This document shows, one piece after another, positions 1 to 5,264 of a DNA stretch of 5,443 bases (positions within the stretch are counted from its first letter, which is position 1; every line of letters starts with the position of its first letter). This DNA is from JAKLQR01 sp963753165 (GTDB lineage Bacteria > Nitrospirota > Thermodesulfovibrionia > Thermodesulfovibrionales > SM23-35), in assembly GCA_963753165.1 (NCBI GenBank), contig CAVWBP010000021.1:1-5443 (forward strand), in the 5' to 3' direction. Made by a program: the position numbers and the translations under genes. The notes below the pieces were generated by a model, which was given only the letters and a program-made list of their open reading frames with translations, was not told the origin of the DNA and did no database searches.

Positions 1-12
1 TCCTTGCATGCA

Positions 13-21
13 ATTATATCA
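13..21 (-). promoter_or_regulatory. Extended -10 promoter element reading out of the left edge
   Basis: On the minus strand the sequence reads TGATATAAT, a perfect TATAAT (18 to 13) preceded by the TGn extension (21 to 19). There is no good -35 hexamer at the expected distance, which is common for extended -10 promoters. It points left, so its gene would begin beyond base 1. It lies downstream of the RelA/SpoT-like gene and its weak terminator, so it probably starts a separate transcription unit. This is a motif match only. Confidence 0.4.
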
Positions 22-24
22 CAG

Positions 25-43
25 TTCCGGGACATTCCCTGAA
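25..43. promoter_or_regulatory. Imperfect dyad, possible operator over the -35 region
   Basis: TTCCGGGACATTCCCTGAA is an inverted repeat with 7 of 8 arm positions paired around a CAT centre. It sits directly upstream of the leftward extended -10 element and covers where the -35 would be, a usual position for a repressor or activator site. No known operator family is recognised. A dyad of this size can occur by chance, and the stretch could instead fold as a small hairpin at the end of the preceding transcript. Confidence 0.25.
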
Positions 44-69
44 AACCGGGCATACTGTAGAGAGCCCGG
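42..69 (-). terminator. Weak intrinsic terminator candidate after the RelA/SpoT-like gene
   Basis: Read on the minus strand, CCGGGC (69-64) and GCCCGG (51-46) form a 6-bp all-GC stem with a 12-base loop, followed at once by TTTT (45-42). It begins about 50 bases past the stop codon at 118. The stem is short, the loop long and the U tract only four bases, so termination would be partial at best. Confidence 0.35.
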
Positions 70-117
70 ATTAGCTCGGCTTATTCATACACTGATCATA
101 TAATAGTGCGGCTGCGT

Positions 118-2253
118 TCAGAAGATTTTTTTTGTGCTGATCGCGATGCTCCTTACTTCCTGGATCTTGTGAAGATGTTCAAGATACGAAGAGACCGTCT
201 GGGGAGATTTCTGATAGTATGCAAGCCGGTAAAGCGCCTTGGTGTGGTCGTTTTCGACATTGAATATTTCGAGATTCACGGTTTTGAAGACCGAGGACAC
301 TGCGTGGGTAATACCCGAGACGTCATCCGTCTCTATCCTCATATAAATCATGGCCTCCAGCGGTCTTGCCTTTTTGAATTTAACCGAAAAGACCTTTTCC
401 TCCGGAGCATCTGCGATCTTTTTGCAATTGCCGGTGTGAATGGCAAACAGGTTCTCCGAAAGGATCCCTTTGTGAGGAGAATTGTGCAGGGTAGGGACAC
501 AGTAGGGACAGGACAGGTAATTGGTATCCAGGAAATCGAGTTCTATAGGCAGCCCTTTCTGGCGGGGTGAAAAGACATTCCATAGTTTCCGGAAAGTCTC
601 ATCTTTCTTGCGGTGGAGGGAGAGTGTTTTGCTGTCGAGCAGGTCCAGTTCAACCATCAGGTCCTCAACTGCGTTCACCGCACGGAGGATGCCCAGGACC
701 TTCTCCTTTCTCTCCCTCTCCGCCGGATAGGCTTCTCTGAGCTTTCTCCGGAATTCCTGCGGATCCACATGGAACGTGAAAAGATTCTTCTCGATATAGT
801 CATCGGCAATCTTGACGAGTGAATCTGTATATGCATTTTCAAAGAACTTCTTCAGTATCCTCTGCGCCTTGGGCGTGACACATTTTGTGAGAAAATCCTC
901 GGTTGCCGTAACGGTATTCTTTGTGTGCACATGGACGATATTCCCGTTTGTCAATTCATGTCCCAGCACTGCCCGCACTCCATCCACAATTCCATACTCT
1001 GCCCGTAATCCCAGTTCTGAATGTATCTTAAATGCGAAGTCCAGAACCGTAGCGCCTTTCTTCAGTTCAACGGTAGTCTTCCCGTCCTTGGCAAAAACCT
1101 GAATGTCATCCTTCTCGATAAAGGAGATGAGCGTCCTTACATCCATGAAATTGCTTTCACTCGTCAGATATTCCTGCAGGTGCTCCATGAATTTTTTGTT
1201 GAGGGCGGTGTCCCTGCTGAAGCTGCCATACACAAGGATGCCTTTCCTGTTGAACTCGTTGAACCTGTCCGTGGCAATGAGGATGGGGATCTTTACCCCT
1301 TCTACCACAACGGTATAAAGAATACCCCTGAAATTATTAAACCTCGGGACGGAAATATAATCCTCAATGGTGCCGGCCACCTTGTACTGTGTATTGACAA
1401 GCCAAAGCAATTTGTACGCATTCTCCACAGTATCGACAACAAGCTTGAACAGGAGCACATGGGGGATATGCATGAACCGGTAATCGTTCATAGGCAGGAA
1501 CGGTTTCCAGTGGACCCTGATCTTCTTTATTCTCACATCGCTTTCATGACATTTGACCAGGATATTCATCTTGAACGTGTCGATTACCTGAGCAGCTTCT
1601 TCCTGGACTTCTTTCAGTCGTGCGGAAAATAAGGTGAACATTTCAGGATGCAGGATGGGCGCGCAAAGCCCCTCGATTTCATTCGCGATATCCGTAAGAC
1701 ACAACCGGATGCAGAGCTTATGGTAGATATCCATGGATTCATTGGCGATTATCACCTGTTTTTCAGGTTTATGGTGGCTCAGGGTTTGGAGATTATGCAG
1801 TCTGTCGAAGATCTTGATATAGGCAATCCTCGGATTATGCACGGTATGGGAAAAGAATTTATCGTATGACTCTGCCTTGTGTTCCTTGATCTTTGTGAGG
1901 CCCTCTACAACCTCGGCAACCTCCTCCCCGAAAGTCGCAGCGATCTCTCTGCTGCTGACTTCACCGTCCTCGATGGCGTCGTGGAGCAGACAGCTGTCGA
2001 TAGAGGTTTTGTCGACCATGCCGTTTTCTGCCGCGATAAGCGCTACATTGAGGGGGTGAAATATATAGGGGTCGCCGTTTTTTCTCCACTGATTTTCATG
2101 GACCGCCGCCGCATAGGAAGCGGTTCGTCTCACTTCTTCGTATATTTCAGGATAGGTCCTGTACCCCGTGACTACATTCCGTATTTCATGCTCGGCGATG
2201 TTGAGTGCGATCTTCTCGACTAATTTTTTCTGCTGCCTGATGTGCTTATCCAT
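118..2253 (-). CDS. RelA/SpoT homologue with intact HD hydrolase domain and degenerate synthetase domain
   Basis: This 711-residue protein has the full long-RSH layout. The HD domain (about 40-200) shows the expected metal and substrate residues: H66 in FHPLNV, HD 91-92, ED 95-96 and the FDRLHN motif at 149-154. A synthetase-like region follows (about 230-350), then a TGS domain (about 383-445) with the conserved H411, a helical segment, a Cys/His zinc-finger region (C582, C585, H606, C610) and a C-terminal ACT domain (about 634-705). The synthetase keeps the fold signature DYIxxP (298-303), but the usual YxSLHT reads FRGILYT and the catalytic EIQIRT reads IPILIAT. I infer a ppGpp hydrolase or sensor with little or no synthesis. 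The ATG at 2253 is the natural start by length, although no Shine-Dalgarno is visible. It lies about 220 bases behind yciH, with its own candidate promoter. Family certain; loss of synthesis likely but inferred. Confidence 0.95.
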   Translation of the reverse strand: MDKHIRQQKKLVEKIALNIAEHEIRNVVTGYRTYPEIYEEVRRTASYAAAVHENQWRKNGDPYIFHPLNVALIAAENGMVDKTSIDSCLLHDAIEDGEVSSREIAATFGEEVAEVVEGLTKIKEHKAESYDKFFSHTVHNPRIAYIKIFDRLHNLQTLSHHKPEKQVIIANESMDIYHKLCIRLCLTDIANEIEGLCAPILHPEMFTLFSARLKEVQEEAAQVIDTFKMNILVKCHESDVRIKKIRVHWKPFLPMNDYRFMHIPHVLLFKLVVDTVENAYKLLWLVNTQYKVAGTIEDYISVPRFNNFRGILYTVVVEGVKIPILIATDRFNEFNRKGILVYGSFSRDTALNKKFMEHLQEYLTSESNFMDVRTLISFIEKDDIQVFAKDGKTTVELKKGATVLDFAFKIHSELGLRAEYGIVDGVRAVLGHELTNGNIVHVHTKNTVTATEDFLTKCVTPKAQRILKKFFENAYTDSLVKIADDYIEKNLFTFHVDPQEFRRKLREAYPAERERKEKVLGILRAVNAVEDLMVELDLLDSKTLSLHRKKDETFRKLWNVFSPRQKGLPIELDFLDTNYLSCPYCVPTLHNSPHKGILSENLFAIHTGNCKKIADAPEEKVFSVKFKKARPLEAMIYMRIETDDVSGITHAVSSVFKTVNLEIFNVENDHTKALYRLAYYQKSPQTVSSYLEHLHKIQEVRSIAISTKKIF

Positions 2254-2348
2254 AAAACATTCTGGAAATTACCGCGTTGTTTGTCGTTGGTTAGCTACAT
2301 GGGTATCATGGTAAACAGGATACTATTGCTTTTGGCTTTTTATTCTTT

Positions 2349-2380
2349 ATTATAGTTTTTCCCGAAAGAATTTTCTTCAA
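2349..2380 (-). promoter_or_regulatory. Candidate promoter of the RelA/SpoT-like gene
   Basis: The minus strand carries a perfect TATAAT (2354-2349). The best -35 match is TTGAAG (2380-2375), but the spacer is 20 bases, longer than the preferred 16-18, so strength is uncertain. The predicted start near 2341 leaves a leader of about 88 bases. That leader contains a small inverted repeat, GTATC/GATAC (2303-2307 and 2319-2323), and no clear ribosome binding site. Confidence 0.35.
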
Positions 2381-2477
2381 AAATATTACTGTCATCCCCC
2401 CGGCCGGAAGAAGGACATCCCTTGCTGTGCGAATCCTGGCATCCGCCGGGCAGGACTAAGCGACACATAGGGTGCGC

Positions 2478-2819
2478 TCAGCTGCCGGAACGTTTCGGTC
2501 TGTATCCCCGATTCTCCAGTGCCGCCATAATCATGTCCCGGTGGTCGCCCTGGATTTCGAGCGAAGTGTCCCTGACAGCTCCTCCTGTGCCAAGACTTGC
2601 CTTGAGCTGCTTCAGGAGCAACTCAAGGTCCTTGTCCGGCATGCAGAGACCCTCTATGACCGTTACGGTCTTTCCACCCCTGCCTTTCCGCTCAAGCCGG
2701 ACCCTTACTTTCTGCTGCGCCTGAGGCACACCCGGCGACAGGGCCTCTCCGGTCTTCCTTTCCGTTTGCCGGATTGCTCTGTCTGTGGAATAGACTAATC
2801 GCGATTTTTCATCGGCCAT
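2478..2819 (-). CDS. yciH: SUI1/eIF1-family translation factor YciH
   Basis: At 113 residues this is the normal length for bacterial YciH, a stand-alone SUI1-domain protein related to eukaryotic and archaeal eIF1, thought to influence initiation fidelity on the 30S subunit. The N-terminal SRLVYST (6-12) is a YciH hallmark and is followed by a flexible segment. The SUI1 domain (about 37-108) contains the basic RKGRGGKTVT loop (44-53), the glycine-rich LGTGGAV (76-82) and LEIQGDHRD (87-95). The start at 2819 fits family length, but no Shine-Dalgarno precedes it and the ATG lies in one arm of a CCATGG...CCATGG hairpin. The gene is divergent from the FKBP gene and followed by no clear terminator, so some readthrough into the RelA/SpoT-like gene is possible. 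The biological role of YciH in bacteria is poorly defined. Confidence 0.93.
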   Translation of the reverse strand: MADEKSRLVYSTDRAIRQTERKTGEALSPGVPQAQQKVRVRLERKGRGGKTVTVIEGLCMPDKDLELLLKQLKASLGTGGAVRDTSLEIQGDHRDMIMAALENRGYRPKRSGS

Positions 2820-2837
2820 GGGTCCATTGTACCATGG
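2816..2837 (-). promoter_or_regulatory. Hairpin enclosing the yciH start codon
   Basis: Two copies of CCATGG (2816-2821 and 2832-2837), each itself palindromic, can pair as a 6-bp stem with a 10-base loop in the yciH mRNA. The downstream copy contains the start codon. With no Shine-Dalgarno nearby, folding would compete with initiation. The repeat is plain in the sequence; the regulatory meaning is inference. Confidence 0.3.
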
Positions 2838-2843
2838 AAGGGG

Positions 2844-2873
2844 TTGTCTGAAATACTGCGCATATATTATACT
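2844..2873 (+). promoter_or_regulatory. Candidate sigma-70-type promoter toward the FKBP gene
   Basis: TTGTCT (2844-2849, four of six consensus bases) and TATACT (2868-2873, five of six) are separated by 18 bases. The predicted start is near 2880, about 100 bases upstream of the FKBP start codon and upstream of the intrinsic terminator at 2904-2942. This promoter could therefore produce either a short terminated RNA of about 55-60 bases or, on readthrough, the FKBP mRNA. Confidence 0.4.
2866..2871 (-). promoter_or_regulatory. Candidate -10 element of yciH
   Basis: The minus strand reads TATAAT (2871-2866), which would start transcription near 2859 and give yciH a leader of about 40 bases. 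No convincing -35 hexamer is present at 16-18 bases. The element overlaps the -10 of the oppositely oriented promoter at 2868-2873, so the two polymerases could not occupy the site together. Confidence 0.35.
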
Positions 2874-2903
2874 TAAAGTGTCGGAACGGGGTATTTGGCA
2901 TAG

Positions 2904-2942
2904 AACCGCAAATTATTCTGCTTTGCGGTTTTTTTGTTTTTT
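2904..2942 (+). terminator. Strong intrinsic terminator in the FKBP leader
   Basis: AACCGCAAA (2904-2912) and TTTGCGGTT (2922-2930) form a perfect 9-bp stem around a 9-base loop, followed by a T-rich run of seven T, one G and six T. The layout is textbook for rho-independent termination on the plus strand; on the minus strand no T tract follows. No plus-strand gene lies upstream, since the region to the left is coded on the minus strand. It must therefore end a short leader or small RNA, or act as an attenuator for the FKBP gene that begins 40 bases later. Confidence 0.75.
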
Positions 2943-2981
2943 GAAATTACGTTTTACCCGGCAGGGAGTCAGGCAGAGAGA

Positions 2982-3512
2982 ATGAAAAAACATTTTGTGT
3001 TGCTCACAGCGTTGGCAGGGCTTATCACAGCCCTCTCATTTTCAGCATTTGCATCCGATGCGGCTGAAAAAATAAAAGAAGGAGGTGCGCTCGTGGTCAC
3101 TGAAGGAAAAACAGTCAAGGTCGATTACACCCTGGAGGTCGATGGCGAAGTCATTGACAGTTCTAAGGGGCGCGGACCGCTTGAATTCAAGACAGGCAGC
3201 GGTCAGATGATCCCCGGATTCGAAAAGGGCGTCATGGGTATGAAGGTCGGGGAGAAAAAGGCTTTTAAGGTCAATCCGGAAGAGGGATATGGTCCTGAAA
3301 ATCCGGAAGCGATACAAACCATTCCAAAGAATCAGCTGCCTCCCGAGGTAAACCCTGAAGCGGGGATGACTCTCTATGCACAGTCTCCGGATGGACGGCA
3401 GGTCCCGGTAAAAGTTATGGAGATCAAGGATGATGTGGTGGTAATGAACTTCAACCATCCCCTTGCGGGAAAGACCCTTGATTTTGACGTCGAGGTTGTG
3501 GAGATACAGTAG
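2982..3512 (+). CDS. Exported FKBP-type peptidyl-prolyl isomerase, SlyD class
   Basis: The product is 176 residues. An N-terminal signal peptide (MKKHF, then a hydrophobic core, with likely cleavage after AFA at residue 24) predicts a periplasmic or otherwise exported protein with no lipobox cysteine. The FKBP fold starts near 43 (VDYTLEVDG, 47-55), with VIDSS (57-61), the IPGFEKGVMGMKVGE core (77-91) and EEGYG (100-104). An insert-in-flap chaperone segment (about 105-155) follows, and the closing strand is NHPLAGKTLDFDVEVVEI (158-175). This is the SlyD arrangement without its metal-binding histidine-rich tail. It should catalyse proline cis-trans isomerisation and assist folding outside the cytoplasm. 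The ATG at 2982 is chosen because it gives the proper signal peptide and follows a purine-rich AGGCAGAGAGA; an upstream TTG lies in the terminator T tract. It stands alone and converges with the sigma operon, 14 bases apart. Confidence 0.93.
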   Translation: MKKHFVLLTALAGLITALSFSAFASDAAEKIKEGGALVVTEGKTVKVDYTLEVDGEVIDSSKGRGPLEFKTGSGQMIPGFEKGVMGMKVGEKKAFKVNPEEGYGPENPEAIQTIPKNQLPPEVNPEAGMTLYAQSPDGRQVPVKVMEIKDDVVVMNFNHPLAGKTLDFDVEVVEIQ

Positions 3513-3526
3513 AACCGGGGTTATTT

Positions 3527-3991
3527 TCAGTGCGTTACAACAGTTATTCTGATGGTAAGGGCAAGGGCTGAAGCTTCAGAGGCTTTAAGTTTTTTCTGTA
3601 CTGCTCCTATCGGCTCCAATTGATCCAGAAACTCGTTCATCTTCCCGGAGGGTATCTCTGCGAACAGGACGTTCCTGTTTTCAGAGTATTCTGTGTTTAC
3701 TATTTTTCCGTCGAGATTGAGAAGAACTGCCTCGATCTCTTTTGTTGCAGCAGCAATATCTTTGACAAGGACCTCAACTACCTGCTCTTCAGAGATTTTC
3801 TCATCCGATACTTTTGCTCCTGATGACCGGAAAAAGTCCTGAGGCTTATCGCTCTCTTTTTTGATGGGTGCTTCAAGAGTGACGGCCTGCTCCTGTTTCG
3901 CGGCAGCAGGTGTTTTCTCCCGGTAACCGGGCACTGCTTTTTCGCCTGTTTCGGGCGCTGCAGAAACCCCGACAGCTTCAGAGTCCTTCAT
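3527..3991 (-). CDS. Periplasmic-type C-terminal domain of the anti-sigma factor, on a separate ORF
   Basis: This 154-residue ORF overlaps the anti-sigma stop by ATGA. Residues 1-65 are a low-complexity linker rich in E, K, P and A. Residues 70-154 form one alpha/beta domain with a pattern like the C-terminal domains (DUF2275/DUF4349-like) seen after the membrane segment of some zinc-finger anti-sigma factors: VKDIAAATKEIEAVLLNLDGK (76-96, two overlapping pieces read together), AEIPSGKMNEFLDQLEPIGAV (111-131, likewise), then a beta strand LALTIRITVV. It has no signal peptide or membrane segment. If translated alone it would stay in the cytoplasm, whereas fused to the preceding ORF it would be periplasmic. 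The frame is open 21 codons upstream of this ATG, so a single-base change could fuse the two. It may be a split gene, a coupled subunit or the result of a frameshift. The family assignment is from memory of patterns and is tentative. Confidence 0.7.
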   Translation of the reverse strand: MKDSEAVGVSAAPETGEKAVPGYREKTPAAAKQEQAVTLEAPIKKESDKPQDFFRSSGAKVSDEKISEEQVVEVLVKDIAAATKEIEAVLLNLDGKIVNTEYSENRNVLFAEIPSGKMNEFLDQLEPIGAVQKKLKASEASALALTIRITVVTH

Positions 3992-4482
3992 TTCCGGCGC
4001 CTGACGGGGCCGGGCTGTGGTGGTGCCTTCTGAAAAGGGACCGTTTTGCCTTTTTCAATCTCGGTAGTGCTGTCTTTCAGTTCCGGAAGAATTTTCTGCG
4101 GGACCTCCTCCGTAATCCTTTCAGTAATTTTCACTTCAGGCTCCATCATCCTGAAGACATAGAGTGCCGTGGCCACTATCAGGACAGTAGCAACGGCCTG
4201 AATGGGGAGCTTGAGGGAAAGCGGATAAAACAGTCTCTCGATTATCCCTTTTTTGGGTTCTGCTTCTGCTCTTATCTTGGCCATAACCTTATTGGTCAGC
4301 CACAAAGGAGGTTCAATTTCCTCCAGATCACGGACATGTCCGATGGTCTTCCCCAGGTCGGCAAGGGATTCCCTGCATCTCTCACAGGATTTGAGATGTT
4401 CTTCAAGAATTGTGCTCTCCTCAGCAGGGAGAAGGCCGTCGAGGTAAGCGGAAAATCTTTCCTTAAGCCTTTCGCATTCCAT
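3988..4482 (-). CDS. Anti-sigma factor with zinc-binding ZAS domain and one membrane segment
   Basis: The product is 164 residues. The N-terminal domain has the ZAS signature: C3, then H29-x3-C33-x2-C36 (EEHLKSCERCRES), which in this family holds the cognate ECF sigma factor inactive in the cytoplasm. A single membrane helix is visible at about 92-112 (IQAVATVLIVATALYVF), followed by a short charged, proline-rich outer tail ending RRRK. The ATG lies immediately after the sigma-factor stop (TAGATG), and a GGTGA Shine-Dalgarno sits 7 bases before it inside the sigma gene, indicating translational coupling and matched expression. The outer tail is short for a sensor; the missing sensory domain appears to be the next ORF in the -1 frame. 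It most likely controls the adjacent sigma factor in response to an envelope signal. Confidence 0.88.
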   Translation of the reverse strand: MECERLKERFSAYLDGLLPAEESTILEEHLKSCERCRESLADLGKTIGHVRDLEEIEPPLWLTNKVMAKIRAEAEPKKGIIERLFYPLSLKLPIQAVATVLIVATALYVFRMMEPEVKITERITEEVPQKILPELKDSTTEIEKGKTVPFQKAPPQPGPVRRRK

Positions 4483-5091
4483 CTAGAGATCACCCATAAC
4501 GTTCTTTAAACAATCTTTCACCGCGTCCCGTGCCCTGAAAAGCCTTGATTTCACGGTTCCTTCCGGTATATGCAGGATATCACTTATCTCCCCGTAAGAG
4601 AAGCTTTGTATGTCTCTCAGAATGAGCACTTCTTTAAATTCAGTGAAGAGCGAGTCTATACATCTCTGGACCGTCTGCCGGAGATCATGAGTCTCAAGTC
4701 TTTCCAGCACTGAGGACTCATTGGCTGCCAGTTCCCTCTTTCCCCTGCCTGTATCAGGAGCAACCGGGTCGTCGAGTGAAAACTCTTCACGGGAGTGTTG
4801 GGTTTTCAATTGTTTGAGGCGATTTCTGGAATGATTCATGACAATCGTATACAGCCAGGTGGAGAACTTTGCCCTTTCCTTGAAGTTCCTGATACTTTTA
4901 TATGCAGACACAAATGCGTCCTGTACAATCTCGCATGCTTCCTCATAGTTTCCGAGCATTCTGTATGCAATATTGATCATCATTTTCTGATGTTTTACCA
5001 CCAGGGATTCGAACGCATCAACATCCCCTTTTTTGCATAACAATACCAGCGCTGCATCTTCATCTGCTGTCACCTGTTCCGGTTCTCTCAT
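4483..5091 (-). CDS. ECF (extracytoplasmic function) RNA polymerase sigma factor, RpoE-like
   Basis: The 202-residue length and two-domain layout are typical of sigma-70 group 4. Sigma region 2 spans about 26-92: AFESLVVKHQ, then the core-binding and -10 recognition stretch with NYEEACEIVQDAFVSAY (48-64) and FSTWLYTIVMNHSRN (76-90). A variable acidic linker follows (about 98-130). Region 4 spans about 138-197, with the helix-turn-helix FSYGEISDILHIPEGTVKSR (164-183), which reads the -35 element. It recruits RNA polymerase to stress or envelope genes when its anti-sigma partner, encoded next, releases it. The ATG at 5091 gives the standard N-terminus ahead of the GDVDAFE motif. No Shine-Dalgarno is evident; an inverted repeat, GACAGTTCTGTC, lies 7 bases upstream. 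Its promoter looks housekeeping-like, and I see no obvious GGAAC-type ECF autoregulatory promoter. Confidence 0.95.
   Translation of the reverse strand: MREPEQVTADEDAALVLLCKKGDVDAFESLVVKHQKMMINIAYRMLGNYEEACEIVQDAFVSAYKSIRNFKERAKFSTWLYTIVMNHSRNRLKQLKTQHSREEFSLDDPVAPDTGRGKRELAANESSVLERLETHDLRQTVQRCIDSLFTEFKEVLILRDIQSFSYGEISDILHIPEGTVKSRLFRARDAVKDCLKNVMGDL
4490..4494 (-). promoter_or_regulatory. Shine-Dalgarno of the anti-sigma gene
   Basis: GGTGA within the last codons of the sigma gene is spaced 7 bases from the anti-sigma ATG. It supports 4482 as the start, and supports coupled or independent initiation directly after the sigma stop codon. Confidence 0.55.
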
Positions 5092-5097
5092 CTATTA

Positions 5098-5109
5098 GAC
5101 AGTTCTGTC
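5098..5109. promoter_or_regulatory. Inverted repeat in the sigma-factor leader
   Basis: GACAGTTCTGTC is a perfect 5-bp inverted repeat with a two-base centre, located between the predicted transcription start (near 5131) and the sigma start codon, where a Shine-Dalgarno would be expected. It could be an operator for a dimeric regulator or part of a translational control structure. Two bases is too small for a stable RNA loop, so a DNA-binding site is the likelier reading. No regulator is identified. Confidence 0.3.
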
Positions 5110-5137
5110 AGGAGTTTTGTTCATGACTTTCTTCACT

Positions 5138-5146
5138 ATTGTAGCA
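5138..5146 (-). promoter_or_regulatory. Extended -10 promoter of the sigma/anti-sigma operon
   Basis: On the minus strand the sequence reads TGCTACAAT: TACAAT (5143-5138, five of six) with a TGn extension (5146-5144). The -35 position is poor (TGAGGT-like). Transcription would start near 5131, giving a leader of about 40 bases. It lies between the upstream gene's terminator and the sigma gene, as expected for an independent operon. Confidence 0.4.
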
Positions 5147-5166
5147 AATCAGAAGTATTGACCTCA

Positions 5167-5200
5167 GAAAACAACGCCCTCCCCCGTCAAAGGGGAGGGC
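5167..5200 (-). terminator. Intrinsic terminator of the gene entering from the right
   Basis: GCCCTCCCC (5176-5184) and GGGGAGGGC (5192-5200) pair as a perfect 9-bp stem with a 7-base loop. On the minus strand it is followed by GTTGTTTTC, a short T-rich tail; on the plus strand no T run follows. It lies about 65 bases after the stop codon at 5265, so it should separate that gene from the sigma operon. Confidence 0.65.
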
Positions 5201-5264
5201 ATTGCCGAGACTTCGCTATAAAATTTCAAGGCATTCTCATATTACTGCATAATTGTTCCGATAC

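Noticed and set aside
126..133. Run of eight A (minus strand) three codons before the stop of the RelA/SpoT-like gene
   Set aside because: Slippage there would change only the last few residues after the ACT domain; no sign of a functional frameshift.
1021..1632. 203-codon plus-strand ORF
   Set aside because: Fully antisense to the RelA/SpoT-like gene, which has clear domain matches; the translation resembles no family. The same holds for the other plus-strand ORFs between 106 and 2223.
2434..2455. TCCTG...CAGGA inverted repeat after yciH as a terminator
   Set aside because: Short stem with a bulge and no T run on either strand. The 2401-2477 stretch otherwise shows nothing convincing; a resemblance to dispersed GTCATCCC-type repeats is too partial to call.
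2422..2798. Two plus-strand ORFs of 100 and 108 codons
   Set aside because: Antisense to yciH, whose SUI1 motifs are unmistakable.
2934..2981. Upstream TTG start for the FKBP gene, adding 16 residues
   Set aside because: The TTG lies in the T tract of the terminator and the extra residues would bury the signal peptide; the ATG at 2982 gives a normal one.
2878..2985. 35-codon ORF from a GTG, ending on the FKBP start codon, as a leader peptide
   Set aside because: Its start would coincide with the predicted transcription start, there is no ribosome binding site, and the translation shows no run of regulatory codons.
3514..3526. AACCGGGGTTATTTT between the convergent FKBP and anti-sigma ends as a terminator
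   Set aside because: Only a 4-bp stem with a two-base loop, too small to fold; the convergent genes have no supported terminator.
3910..4509. 199-codon plus-strand ORF
   Set aside because: Antisense across the anti-sigma gene and its neighbour; no recognisable domain, no ribosome binding site, and the minus-strand frames carry the family motifs.
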